A stretch of DNA of 64,000 bases, from positions 374,501 to 438,500 of the forward strand of contig NC_012995.1 of NCBI RefSeq assembly GCF_000026365.1. The letters are read 5' to 3'. Shown piece after piece: positions 9,623 through 19,552 of the stretch. How positions within the stretch are numbered: the first letter of the stretch is position 1; every line of letters begins with the position of its first letter. This stretch comes from Zygosaccharomyces rouxii (lineage: Eukaryota > Ascomycota > Saccharomycetes > Saccharomycetales > Saccharomycetaceae). The position numbers were made by a program, and so were the translations under genes. Below the pieces are notes generated by a model. That model was not told the origin of the DNA and did not search any database. It saw nothing but the letters and a program-made list of their open reading frames with translations.

Positions 9623-11212
9623 ATGCTTTTTGCCTGCCTTTTAGCGGTGGTTGCAAGCTCACTATTCACTTTTACCGTTCTTAAGAGGCGACTATTCCGT
9701 CAGAGATTACCATTACTTACTGAAAAGTCATTTACTAACGTCGAGAAGCCATTGAAAATGGTGAATAAGAAATTAGCTGATCCCAACGATGTTCCTGTTG
9801 CCCTCCGTGGTCATAAGTATCCAGCGAAGACTCATAACCTTAACGTTAAGAAACACCTCTTGAAGAAGAATCCACATCTATCCGCCCAGAATACTGCTGT
9901 TTTTATTGCTGGTGGAGAAGTGGAAGGAAACAAGTACTGTGATACCGAAAAGCCCTTCAGGCAAAACCGGTATTTCTACTATTTATCTGGTGTAGATATC
10001 CCAGGTTCTACCATATTATTTGATTTTAAAAAAGACCACTTAACACTGTTTTTGCCTAATGTTGAGTGGGATGATGTCATCTGGAGCGGATTACCTATGA
10101 GTATCGAGCAAGCTACAAAAGAATTTGATGTAGATGAAGTTCTCTACTATGATCAAGTAAGGAGTAATTTGCACAGATTGGAGGGCTATACCATTTTCAC
10201 TACAGATTTGGATAATGTTCATGACGAAAAGATCAAGTCAGCATTAGTACCTAATGAGAAGGACTTTTTCTATGCACTAGATGAATCTAGAATGATTAAG
10301 GATTGGTACGAAATTGAAGTATTGAAAAAAGCCGCTGAAATAAGTGACAATTGTCACTTAGCAGTTATGTCTGCTCTACCAATTGAATTGAATGAAGTGC
10401 ATATTCAGGCTGAATTTACTTATCACGCCATTCGTCAAGGAGCACGTACGATGGGGTATGACCCCATTTGCTGCTCTGGTCCAGCTTGTGGTACTTTACA
10501 CTATGTGAAAAATACGGAAGATTTGGCTGGTAAGGCATCTGTATTAATTGACTGTGGAGCAGAATGGAAAAATTACACCAGTGATGTTACCAGATGCTTC
10601 CCTATTTCTGGTAAGTTCACGAAGGAGCACCGTCAAATATATGAAGCAGTTCGTGACATGCAAACTCAAGTCATGACAAAGATAAGACCAGGTGTCGATT
10701 GGGATGAATTACACACCTTATCCCATAGAGTTCTCATCAAACATCTTTTGAAATTAGGTATCTTCAAAAGCCAATTTTCAGAAGATGAAATTTTCAAAAG
10801 AAGAGCTTCTTGTGCCTTTTATCCTCATGGTTTAGGTCATTTCATGGGATTAGACGTTCATGATGTTGCAGGCAGACCAGATCCTCATGATTCAGACCCC
10901 TACTTCAAATATTTGAGAATCCGTCGTCCATTACAAGAAAATATGATTATAACAAACGAACCAGGATGTTATTTTAACAATTTTCTAATTGCCGAATTTT
11001 TAGATAAGGTTCCTGAGAGGAAAGAAGTGGTGGACAAAGAAGTTTTGAAGAAATACTTGTACGTTGGAGGTGTCCGAATTGAGGACGATGTGCTCATTAC
11101 GAAGGGCGGTTGTGAAGTATTAAGTAAAATTACAAGTGATCCCGATGAAATCGAGAGGATTGTATCTGATGGATTATCTAAATCACGTTCAGACTTTCAC
11201 GTCATCGTTTGA
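9623..11212 (+). CDS. Xaa-Pro dipeptidase-like M24 metallopeptidase (YFR006W type)
   Basis: Member of the pita-bread M24B family, which cleaves Xaa-Pro bonds; substrate unknown for the yeast protein. 529 residues from ATG 9623 (S. cerevisiae YFR006W 535). The N-terminus MLFACLLAVVASSLFTFTVL is hydrophobic and looks like a membrane anchor or signal. The aminopeptidase-P N-domain begins near VPVALRGHKYPAKTH. Dimetal ligands can be read in order: Asp in VLIDCGAEWKNYTSDVTR (two Asp), His in FYPHGLGHFMGLDVHD, Glu in TNEPGCYF and Glu in GVRIEDDVL. All ligands appear intact, so it should be active. The open frame runs further upstream only through TTG. Last gene before the accessory interval. Confidence 0.9.
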   Translation: MLFACLLAVVASSLFTFTVLKRRLFRQRLPLLTEKSFTNVEKPLKMVNKKLADPNDVPVALRGHKYPAKTHNLNVKKHLLKKNPHLSAQNTAVFIAGGEVEGNKYCDTEKPFRQNRYFYYLSGVDIPGSTILFDFKKDHLTLFLPNVEWDDVIWSGLPMSIEQATKEFDVDEVLYYDQVRSNLHRLEGYTIFTTDLDNVHDEKIKSALVPNEKDFFYALDESRMIKDWYEIEVLKKAAEISDNCHLAVMSALPIELNEVHIQAEFTYHAIRQGARTMGYDPICCSGPACGTLHYVKNTEDLAGKASVLIDCGAEWKNYTSDVTRCFPISGKFTKEHRQIYEAVRDMQTQVMTKIRPGVDWDELHTLSHRVLIKHLLKLGIFKSQFSEDEIFKRRASCAFYPHGLGHFMGLDVHDVAGRPDPHDSDPYFKYLRIRRPLQENMIITNEPGCYFNNFLIAEFLDKVPERKEVVDKEVLKKYLYVGGVRIEDDVLITKGGCEVLSKITSDPDEIERIVSDGLSKSRSDFHVIV

Positions 11213-11328
11213 ACTTCACTAGAATAAAAGTCTATAAAGCAAAATTTCAATGTATTAGAACATTTTTTTTTAAATCAGTTATTAAAAATCAAATAATTTC
11301 CTATTTTTTTAAAGAAATAGAAAAAAAA

Positions 11329-11419
11329 TGCGAATTCTGTGGATCGAACACAGGGCCTCCAGATATCTTGACCGAAGTCTTACTTCAGTCTGGCGCTCTC
11401 CCATCTGAGCTAAATCCGC
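11329..11419 (-). tRNA. tRNA-Phe (GAA) with an 18-nt intron
   Basis: The minus strand from 11419 reads a complete tRNA-Phe: acceptor GCGGATT, D arm with GCTCAG, anticodon arm CCAGACTGAAG, T arm with GTTCGATCC and 3' end GAATTCGCA. It is almost identical to the known yeast tRNA-Phe. An intron at 11365-11382 (TAAGACTTCGGTCAAGAT on the minus strand) interrupts it one base after the GAA anticodon, the canonical place. The mature tRNA is 73 nt plus the added CCA. A T-rich stretch just downstream (11301-11308 and the tract of A at 11321) serves as Pol III terminator. Confidence 0.97.
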
Positions 11420-13531
11420 TTCTATATCTATTGAGTCTGAAGTACTCCTTTATATACACTGAACAAGGTCATAAATTAAAATGGACTAGAATCCAGTTAT
11501 ATAGATAGTAACAATGTTACGTTTACCTGGTATCGGTAAGTACTTAGAATAATACTTCCAATGTTCTAGTCTTCTATTAGACTAGATATTTATTATTCTA
11601 CTGGAGTCCTTGAGTTGAATAATAAATATCAACGACAGCTTTTGAGATCTACAGACTGAAACTTGCTCCTTTAGTAGGTTCGTAATGCCCTCGTCAATGG
11701 TTCAAGGAGGTGAGCGTTCATTGACATAAGAGCAAAAATGAACCAAACACACTCCAGTCTTGCAAGTCTAACCACGTAGACTCTGTAATTCTACCAGCGG
11801 ATCAGATACAGCGTCTGACCTGATACCTTATTATAAATTATCTAATAATGGGACTTCCCGAAAATCGATGTCCATAACGTGCATGCGCGGTGTATCAGAT
11901 CTTATCCTTGATACAAAAAGTGATCCATCTACCTTTTTTAAAAGAAACATGGAAACTATCCTCCAATAACCCAAGTTTACTTAAAATCCTTACAAGACCT
12001 GGATGGGACGCAACAGAGATATTTACGAGCCGCCTATGAACAGTCAACATGGTTTTCATCATTTTGGGCCGCCAGCATCTAAAAGGATTCCTGATTCCAA
12101 AGTACTAGATGTACTCCAACAATAGAAAGAAACCCCCAAAACCTATGTTCATCTCATAGACGTCGTTTAAGCAACGAGAATCAAAGGAGACAATTCGTCA
12201 CTGACCTACTGGTATACTAAAATTACGGCTAATCCTGCAACTTATAATAAGATACTGAAATCAATTGAAATATCACAGAACAATTGAGAAACTAAGGTAT
12301 CTTGATAACAGACAAACCGATTCCACAAGCACAACTCTCAAATGTAAAATAACCTTTTTCAAGACCTTAGAGGAACATACTTTTTCTCGAAGCAATATCT
12401 TGAGATCATCTAAACTTCCAACATCTTTGGATGATTGAAAATCACGATTATCGCAACAGCAGCCGCTCTTTCTTCCCGCATGATCTTGAGCATGCGATTA
12501 ATCTTCAATACCAAGTCTAAGCGCAGACATGAACAAAAACTGACGTACCCATATTAAAAATGAAAGATATCTTTTCCGGAGAAATTACAAATAATCACTT
12601 GGCAACCATTGCCATTAAGAGTAACACCTCCCAAATGGCAGAAAATACGAATATCGAAGCAGATAGAGCCTTCACTGATTAGTACTTCAAAAATCAAGCA
12701 ACTATGTCTAAAAGTGACTTCAAAGTCAGCCATATGCTTTTACACCGAACCTTACATGGCAGTTTACCGTCGTGTACCACTTAAAATCTCACAGAATTTT
12801 CTTCACACAGGTTGAAAACAAGGCCATGGGAGCTCCCTACAACTGAATCTATTAATTCTCCAGTAAAAGAGTGCTCGCGAAGTACTAAGCTATAATATAT
12901 TCCTCACGATTTCTCTTGATCCTCCCAGATAAATCCAAGGAGGTTAGAAACATAACCTTATCCATACGTTTACTCATATGCAAATTTAAATGGCCCATAT
13001 TAATCAGCTTGCATTTTGGATTGAAATTAATGTCGGAAAGCATGATCCACCCCCAGATAGGCCCCTCCTTAATAAATTGGAAGAACTTCAAGGAAGAGAG
13101 GGAAAAAAGAGGAAGAATACAAACCAACCAAAACTTTTGCCATCTATCTGCTGCCAAACTAATGATTCATGCTACAGAGGATTTTAAAGCCTTATTACCG
13201 CCATGTTTTTAGACAGAAATCAAATTACGCCAAGGAATAATTCTTTATATATGCACATCGGACATTTCAGGGTCTACTCCGGAGAAAGAAAACCTAAAAA
13301 CTTTTAATGGGCAGGGACCCCCAAATAGCAATCTTTTCCGCACAAGGAAATTTCATGGACATAAGACGGTGTTAGCTCCCTGATCTATTCGATGACAAAT
13401 TTGATGAAATCATAACAATTCGCATAATCCACCACATATGCTTCCGTTAAAAAGATTTGTAAATCGAAGTATACGTTAACTCGCATGAAAACTCATTTTT
13501 ATCATACGGATTAGTCACGCTGAATCCCAGC
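11420..13531. other. 2.1-kb interval without a gene, probable decayed sequence
   Basis: No open frame here exceeds about 100 codons on either strand, and none of the short ones resembles a known protein. The short frames at 12609-12815 and 12885-13212 overlap on opposite strands with no codon or family signal. The interval starts directly upstream of a tRNA gene, a favoured target of Ty-type retrotransposons, and at 11511-11526 there is GTAACAATGTTAC, which could be abutting ends of two LTRs (TAACA, one base, TGTTA). That LTR reading is a guess; no internal retrotransposon domain is recognisable. The 3' portion must include the FLR1-like promoter. Confidence 0.55.
13511..13517 (+). promoter_or_regulatory. 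possible Yap1 response element (TTAGTCA)
   Basis: TTAGTCA is the form of Yap1 site known to drive S. cerevisiae FLR1. Here it lies only 15 bp upstream of the FLR1-like ATG, which is closer than normal for an activator site, so it may be a chance 7-mer. Confidence 0.3.
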
Positions 13532-15181
13532 ATGTACACCGAAACCTTTCGCAACACATTTGTGTTAGATCTGCTGGAATATTTTAACATAGTTCGGATT
13601 CTTCAGGAACCTACAGCAGCTAGTATTAGTGATGATTCCCAACGCACACTGCATGAAGCCCCATATAGTGACTTAGAAGCAAATGGGAGCAATGGTTCCA
13701 TAGATCATGATGAAAGGGAAAAGAGAGAAACCGGCGGTAACATTGAACTCGGAGGGGTACCTCAACAGAAAGATCCCTTTTTGGTAGAATATACTGGCCC
13801 CGATGACCCCGAACGTCCTGTGAATTGGCCATTGTCCAAAAAAGCCATTGTAGCATTCCAAGTTCAACTTCTTACCTGTGTTACTTATATGGGTACTGCA
13901 ATTTACACCCCTGGGCAGGAAGAAATTCAAAAAGCATTCGGAGTGGGTCATGTTGTCGCAACTTTGAACCTATCAATGTATATCTTAGGTTTCGGGTTGG
14001 GCCCGATGTTTTTTTCCCCATTATCGGAATTTGCAATTTTTGGTCGTCAACAGCTTTACATCATCACTCTGTTCCTTTTTTCCATGTTACAGATCGGATG
14101 TGCGTTAGTGGATAATATTGCAGGTTTAGTGATTTTAAGATTCATCACAGGTATCCTATGTTCACCTTCCTTATCTACAGGTGCAGCCACTATTTCAGAA
14201 ATAGTTACACCACCGTTTGTCCCGGTTATGATCGGTATGTGGTCAATCGGTGCAGTGGCGGCTCCCGCTATAGGTCCAATTTTAGGTGCTGCAATGTTAG
14301 TTGCCAAAAATTGGAGATTCATGTTCTGGCTTCTCATGTGGATAACTTCCGGAGCACTCATTATCTTATCATTATTCTTCCCTGAGACCTATGAAGAAAA
14401 CGTTTTATATCGCCGTTGCAAAAGAATACAGAAGACTACTGGTGACAACAGGTATTTCACTGCCAAATCGAAGGAAGAATCAAAATTATCCATTAAAGAT
14501 ATCACCATAAATGCTCTTTGGAGACCTATCGAAATTATTGTTAAGGAACCGATTGTACTTGCATTGGATACTTACCTTGCTTTAGCGTATGGTACCTTTT
14601 ACCTGTTTTTCGAAGCATTCCCCATTGTATTTTTAAGAATCTATCATTTCACACCTGTTGAACTGGGATTGTCCTACCTTGGATTTGTGGTAAGCAGTTT
14701 CATAGCATATGGGGTATCCCTCAGTTTCTTTCGATTATTTTTACCTCGCATAATAAAGAAGGGAGAGTTTCGACCAGAAAAGCTTTTGATTTTGGCTATG
14801 TGGGTTTGTTGGTGCGGTCCTGCTGCACTTTTCATATTTGGTTGGACGGCATCCGTACATTGGATCTTACCCATTATGTCTGAACTATTTTGGGGTTTAT
14901 TCCTTTTCAACCTTTTCCAGGCTATCTTCTCATACTTAGCCATGTCATATCCCAAATACACTGCTTCAGTGTTTGCGGGCAATGGTCTCTTCCGTTCAGG
15001 ATTCGCATGTAGTTTTCCACTATTTGGCCAAGCCATGTACGATAATTTAGCTATTAAAGGGTATCCTGTAGCTTGGGGTTCTTCGCTTCTCGGGTTCATT
15101 ACAATTGGCTTAGGCTTTCTGCCGTTCATACTTTATAAAACAGGACCCTACCTTCGTAGCAAATCTTCTTTCACTGGCTAA
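13532..15181 (+). CDS. FLR1: multidrug transporter, DHA1 major facilitator family, Flr1-like
   Basis: Plasma-membrane drug:proton antiporter; S. cerevisiae Flr1 confers resistance to fluconazole, benomyl and other compounds. 549 residues against 548 for Flr1. The similarity is end to end, including the N-terminus (MYTETFRNTFVLDLLEYFNIV), which supports the start ATG. After a hydrophilic head of about 100 residues, twelve membrane segments follow; family motifs are LGFGLGPMFFSPLSE and the motif-C-like GAVAAPAIGPILGA, with WGSSLLGF near the end. The gene stands alone between two kilobase-scale empty intervals, unlike the tightly packed surroundings, which suggests insertion or relocation into this region. 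Confidence 0.9.
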   Translation: MYTETFRNTFVLDLLEYFNIVRILQEPTAASISDDSQRTLHEAPYSDLEANGSNGSIDHDEREKRETGGNIELGGVPQQKDPFLVEYTGPDDPERPVNWPLSKKAIVAFQVQLLTCVTYMGTAIYTPGQEEIQKAFGVGHVVATLNLSMYILGFGLGPMFFSPLSEFAIFGRQQLYIITLFLFSMLQIGCALVDNIAGLVILRFITGILCSPSLSTGAATISEIVTPPFVPVMIGMWSIGAVAAPAIGPILGAAMLVAKNWRFMFWLLMWITSGALIILSLFFPETYEENVLYRRCKRIQKTTGDNRYFTAKSKEESKLSIKDITINALWRPIEIIVKEPIVLALDTYLALAYGTFYLFFEAFPIVFLRIYHFTPVELGLSYLGFVVSSFIAYGVSLSFFRLFLPRIIKKGEFRPEKLLILAMWVCWCGPAALFIFGWTASVHWILPIMSELFWGLFLFNLFQAIFSYLAMSYPKYTASVFAGNGLFRSGFACSFPLFGQAMYDNLAIKGYPVAWGSSLLGFITIGLGFLPFILYKTGPYLRSKSSFTG

Positions 15182-16175
15182 TCAAATCTCGTTCATATTT
15201 TAATAATCTTATGATAAATGGATCCTTAAATAGGTAATAGAGTTGCATTGAAAATCCTCGTAACTTGCAAATCATACAATACTTTGCGTAACAAGGCAAT
15301 GAGGCTAAATGACCAGGAGTACCATTTCAACGCTCCTTATTAGAATGAAATTAATTAAGACTTACCATTGTAAATGGTTGAACAATACAGCTAATAACAA
15401 ATAGATCGACCGAATAATCACCACAATAGGTAGAATGGTACTTTGTATTGCTCATCATAAGATCGTAGTTCTTGATATTTTATCGAGCATTCTTTTCATA
15501 ACCAAAGTCAGCCTGAAAATCTGATAGATTCATGAAGGAGAACAGGCAAATGAAAACATCACGGTAAAAGTCAGAATATTGTCCCGGGGGTTTCTGTGGT
15601 AACCTATATTGCTACCAGAAAGAATCAGATAAGATTCAATGAAGATAGAAAATGTATCGATCGAAACAACTATTACGGCATCCTCATGTGCATTGAAATA
15701 TCCGAAATGCTAGCAAAACCCACAAATCTGAGTATAGAAGCCATAGCGGATAGTGCTAATAGTTCTAAGAGATGAAATCTTCAGAAGGCTATTAAAATTC
15801 TTTGCAATCACCGATTCCTATTTACTATCGGTGCAACAAATTTTTAGACATAACCTCCGTTACTCGCTATGATCCACTTGATTTCTCTATGGGAAAAACC
15901 AGGCGGATTTCCCTGTTATTTTTACGCAGAGAAGAGACTCTTAAATTCGAATGCTCTTATAGAGAGCTAAATCAAACTCTTGGAAGAAATTTTTATTTCA
16001 TTTCCTAGTATTCGTAAAAGCACTCTCAAGAGAACAATGTTTGAGGTCGCATGCAACAAGGTTCAATCAAGAGAAATATCAGTATAGTTGTTCCTCCATA
16101 AGCATGCCATATTTTCAAAAGAAATCTATCTATAGTGATTCCTATCATTCAGTGCATTACCCACGGGAAGAGAAA
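15182..16175. other. intergenic, FLR1-like to FAR7-like
   Basis: Almost 1 kb between two converging genes, far longer than most convergent gaps in this window (about 90-130 bp). The only frame of note (15802-16008, 68 codons) begins with a TTG and shows no recognisable motif. I see no RNA gene. It is probably decayed sequence from the same rearrangement that placed the drug transporter here. Confidence 0.5.
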
Positions 16176-16862
16176 CTACATCTCTGAGTCATTAAGCCTT
16201 AACAAGGATCTGTAGGCTTGTGAAAAATCAATTAGCTTTTGTATCTCTTTAACATTTTCCAAATAGAAGCTAAACTCCGCATCTTCCTTTGGTATCATTT
16301 CATTATTGAATTTTGATCTAACCCTTTCAATGAAAACCTCATGACTTTTCAAGACATCTGATCTCAAATGTCTGACAATTTCATTCAACGCATCCTCATG
16401 ATAGTATAAAAGAGACAAGGTATCACCATTAAGTCTCGTCTTGGACTCGAATATCTTTTTTAATTGCTCATTCTGTCTTTTCAAGATCGTCAACCTATTT
16501 CCCCCTGCGTCGGATCCCTGTTTATCATCATCATTATCATTATCACCATCATCAAGTAAATTGTCTCTCTCGTTCAAAAAGTTTTGAAAGATAACTACAT
16601 CAAGGTCGTCCTTACCCTTCACCTCAGACTTATTAAACTTTTGACTCAACTGCTTGGACAAAACATCCACATCCCAAAGTAATTGTTCCTTTCTCTGCTT
16701 GTTTGTCTGTAATTGATCCATTAGCCTTTCCACTAAACTATACATGTAACTCAGATTCTCAGTCTGAGGGCTCATGTAAAGCTGTTGTGGTTGCTGCTGC
16801 TGGGTCACTTGACCGCTTTGGCCTACCTGCTGCTGCTCTTGCTGCCTAACATCTGATCCCAT
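16176..16862 (-). CDS. FAR7: coiled-coil protein, probable Far7 (pheromone-arrest complex)
   Basis: 228 residues, acidic and helical. The first 30 residues are Gln-rich; then come heptad-like stretches (NLSYMYSLVERLMDQLQTNKQRKEQ and LTILKRQNEQLKKIFESK, both given in part) that predict coiled coil. No catalytic motif. The assignment rests on position and size: S. cerevisiae FAR7 (YFR008W, 221 residues) sits next to YFH7 on the same strand, and here the two remaining genes of that block are on the same strand inside an inverted segment. Far7 belongs to the Far3-Far7-Far8-Far9-Far10-Far11 complex (STRIPAK-like) that maintains G1 arrest in response to pheromone. I could not confirm it by sequence recall. 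Confidence 0.6.
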   Translation of the reverse strand: MGSDVRQQEQQQVGQSGQVTQQQQPQQLYMSPQTENLSYMYSLVERLMDQLQTNKQRKEQLLWDVDVLSKQLSQKFNKSEVKGKDDLDVVIFQNFLNERDNLLDDGDNDNDDDKQGSDAGGNRLTILKRQNEQLKKIFESKTRLNGDTLSLLYYHEDALNEIVRHLRSDVLKSHEVFIERVRSKFNNEMIPKEDAEFSFYLENVKEIQKLIDFSQAYRSLLRLNDSEM

Positions 16863-17010
16863 TGTTCATTCTACAACTATTTCAAAAAACCCCTGAGTGT
16901 TTAGCAGCGCACTAGCTACCAAGTAAAATACTGTCTTGTTTTTGGTCTTTGTCGCCTGTCACCTTTTAATTATAGCTTACAGTCGAAAGTGCGGGTAAAG
17001 GTGACACGCC

Positions 17011-17028
17011 AAAAAAAAAAAAAAAAAA
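17011..17028 (+). repeat. poly(A) tract in the FAR7-REC8 promoter
   Basis: Eighteen consecutive A residues lie immediately beside the URS1 site. Such poly(dA:dT) tracts exclude nucleosomes in yeast promoters and would keep the neighbouring site accessible. Confidence 0.9.
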
Positions 17029-17030
17029 GA

Positions 17031-17039
17031 TCGGCGGCT
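17031..17039 (+). promoter_or_regulatory. URS1 (Ume6 site) upstream of REC8
   Basis: TCGGCGGCT is an exact match to the URS1 consensus bound by Ume6, which represses early meiotic genes in vegetative cells and activates them with Ime1. It lies about 134 bp upstream of the REC8 ATG, the usual distance for early meiotic genes. A TATA-like run (TATATATATAT near 17052-17063) sits between it and the start codon. Confidence 0.88.
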
Positions 17040-17172
17040 AAAAATGAATTTATATATATATATCTAAGGGAGACAAAAACAGACTCTCTACTCTCACTTT
17101 TCCAGTCACTTCTACTAACCAAAAAAAAACCTGTTATTGTGAAGAGTATCATTTTCAGACTATTGGTAAATA

Positions 17173-19278
17173 ATGTCAGCTTCAATTAATTTCTCAAACT
17201 TTTCATTGAATCAAATCGATAGAGGAGGTCAGTTTCCCGAAGGAGTAGCCACTGTCTGGCTATTGAGTACACTGGGTAATTCCACAACTCGTGGTTCAAA
17301 TGCTAGAGCTGTCTCTTCCAGCACAATATCAAATACTTCGTCGGTCAAGAAAAAAGATATTATCAACGTTTCCATTCCTGATACTTGCATGATCATCCAA
17401 AGTAATGAAATGCAGTTACCATTGCGCTATGTATCTAATCTGCTATATGGTGTTACTATATGTTACAACAGAAAAACAGAATATGTTCTTAGCGATTTGA
17501 CCAGTCTTCTAACCCAGTTGCAAAAAAGAATATACGGTGGACAAGGTGGCACCGGTCAAAAGAAATATTCTAAGAGCAACAGCAAGGTTATAAACAATAC
17601 AATTTTAAATTTTGATGAGAATGATGGAGGTAATGGTTTATTGAGTGATGATCCACTCTTTGATATCTCACAAATTGGAGATTTTGAACAAATGCTGGGA
17701 ACGGTACCAAGGGATAATATATCTGAAGCCATTACCATTAGAAAACAAGACTATTTGAGGGAATTGACTAATTGGAATGCCTTTGAGAAACCAGCTCATC
17801 TGGAACAATCAAGTTCCTTAGAGCATTGGAATAGGTCGATGACATTAGATGATATACCCATCGACGTCGATTTTAATCTCGATATTGAGGATGTAATGAG
17901 TCAGCAGGGTACTGTAACAGGATCTAGTGTAGATTCAAATGCGTTGCGGAACGGTAATGATCTTAACGTGAATTTCGATAATCAAGACTTTACGTTAAAT
18001 TTTGAAGAAGATGAAGATGAAGCTAACCAAGGCGATATTCAAGGTGGACCTAGAGCAGAACCCAACATTCCTCTGGGCCTACCAGAGGAAGAAGAGGAAG
18101 ATAAAGAAGAAACGTCCTTTGAAACTGAACACCGTGAAAATGGGCCACCACTAAAAAAATTTAAAAAGGGTAATGCTCCCGATACAGCGGCTACTACAAT
18201 CCGCTTAATACAATTCGATGAAAGAACAGGTTTATCCACGGAGGTTCTTAAAAGTAATCACAATAATTACTGTGAAAGCATGGATGGTAGACGGAGACGT
18301 GAAGAAAGCAAATCAAATCTCAACTCTTGGCAACAAGTTATGGACCTCGAAAAACAACCTGAATTTCTACAAAAATGTTGGAATTTTGTCCTGAATGATA
18401 AAGGTGAAACTGATTTAACATTTGTTCATGGAAGGGTCGGTTTTGACAGTGCTTCTATTGAAAGAGGCCGTAATCACTCTCGTTCTAATTCGACTTCTCA
18501 GAGATCGAGCAGCAATGTTCCCAGCGAAGAAATGGGTAGAAGAATGGTAGTCAGTAGAGATAATTCTGTCGATTACAACACCAATGAAAATCTGCTTTTG
18601 AATCTTGACCAAATAAATGAGGAATTAGAGGATGATTCCTCTAGGGATACATCCACTCACCCACATGATTTTATGCAAGTGAACCTGGAGCTACCTCCAT
18701 CCAGTTTTGGGAGAACATACACACGGACTGGCACAGGTAATGATACATTTAGTGGTAGCTCTAGTACCAGTGGCGAACGTGATGCGATTGACGTTCTATA
18801 CCAAAGAACTAAAGGAAGCACCCATAAGAGAAGAACCCATAGAGAAAGCTCAAATACTTTCGAAAGCCGGGAATTAAGCGAAATACCTCCAGTGTATGAC
18901 CATGACTTTACTAGACTTCCTTTTCAAGTGGTATTGGACTACCAAGCTCGCAAGTTCTACGACTACATCCGGGAAAGGTCCCTCTTCGTCGGCAAAACCA
19001 CAAGGTCCAATCCACCTTTCAAAAGAAAGCTATTATTCGAAGACATTGTTCCCAGCAAACTAACGACAGATGGGGATGATGCTGATGTTGATAATTATAA
19101 CCTGGACGAACAAAGTGAAGAACGTCCGACTATAAGTAAAAGAATTGCAGCAAGCGCATTTCTTTCATTGCTCAACCTTGCTTCAAAAGAATTAATTGAC
19201 ATCAGAGAATATCAGGATCAGGACGCCGATGATGGATTCAAAGTCATGAAAGGAGATGACATTGTTGTGTATGCCTAA
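17173..19278 (+). CDS. REC8: meiotic cohesin kleisin Rec8
   Basis: Alpha-kleisin that replaces Scc1 in meiotic cohesin and holds sister chromatids together until separase cleavage. 701 residues (S. cerevisiae 680). The N-terminal Rad21/Rec8 domain is clear: VATVWLLSTLGNSTT, KKKDIINVSIPDTC and RYVSNLLYGVTICYNRKTEY. The C-terminal winged helix that binds Smc1 begins near ISKRIAASAFLSLLNLASKE. The middle is acidic and Ser-rich, with candidate separase sites that I did not assign. A URS1 site upstream fits meiosis-specific expression. Equivalent to YPR007C, followed by ICL2 as in S. cerevisiae. Confidence 0.94.
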   Translation: MSASINFSNFSLNQIDRGGQFPEGVATVWLLSTLGNSTTRGSNARAVSSSTISNTSSVKKKDIINVSIPDTCMIIQSNEMQLPLRYVSNLLYGVTICYNRKTEYVLSDLTSLLTQLQKRIYGGQGGTGQKKYSKSNSKVINNTILNFDENDGGNGLLSDDPLFDISQIGDFEQMLGTVPRDNISEAITIRKQDYLRELTNWNAFEKPAHLEQSSSLEHWNRSMTLDDIPIDVDFNLDIEDVMSQQGTVTGSSVDSNALRNGNDLNVNFDNQDFTLNFEEDEDEANQGDIQGGPRAEPNIPLGLPEEEEEDKEETSFETEHRENGPPLKKFKKGNAPDTAATTIRLIQFDERTGLSTEVLKSNHNNYCESMDGRRRREESKSNLNSWQQVMDLEKQPEFLQKCWNFVLNDKGETDLTFVHGRVGFDSASIERGRNHSRSNSTSQRSSSNVPSEEMGRRMVVSRDNSVDYNTNENLLLNLDQINEELEDDSSRDTSTHPHDFMQVNLELPPSSFGRTYTRTGTGNDTFSGSSSTSGERDAIDVLYQRTKGSTHKRRTHRESSNTFESRELSEIPPVYDHDFTRLPFQVVLDYQARKFYDYIRERSLFVGKTTRSNPPFKRKLLFEDIVPSKLTTDGDDADVDNYNLDEQSEERPTISKRIAASAFLSLLNLASKELIDIREYQDQDADDGFKVMKGDDIVVYA

Positions 19279-19552
19279 TGCGTCAGTCGTTTATGCAAGC
19301 GACTGGGGACGTGACAAAATTATAACTGATTCAGCCGTGCCAACGAACACACTTTCTCCCCGGAAATAATCCGATAGTGAAAAATAATATACTTCTAGTG
19401 ACGCCGGGTTAACTACATGTTGAAGACGCACACAACCCCACACATGACCCCAAGGATGTCGAAATGTCACATCAAAATATATATAAGTAAAACGTTTCTA
19501 TGTCCTGGGGTGGAAATAAGTTATTAGATGACAACGAGCTAGCATCTGAATT

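Noticed and set aside
11209..11508. 99-codon frame on the plus strand after the YFR006W-type gene
   Set aside because: It starts with a TTG overlapping the upstream stop and runs antisense through the whole tRNA-Phe gene.
12885..13212. Overlapping 90-98 codon frames on both strands
   Set aside because: No family resemblance, opposite strands compete for the same DNA, and the surrounding sequence is full of stops; judged chance frames.
13626..15129. Several minus-strand frames inside the FLR1-like gene
   Set aside because: They are shadows of a full-length gene whose sense-strand product matches Flr1 from end to end.
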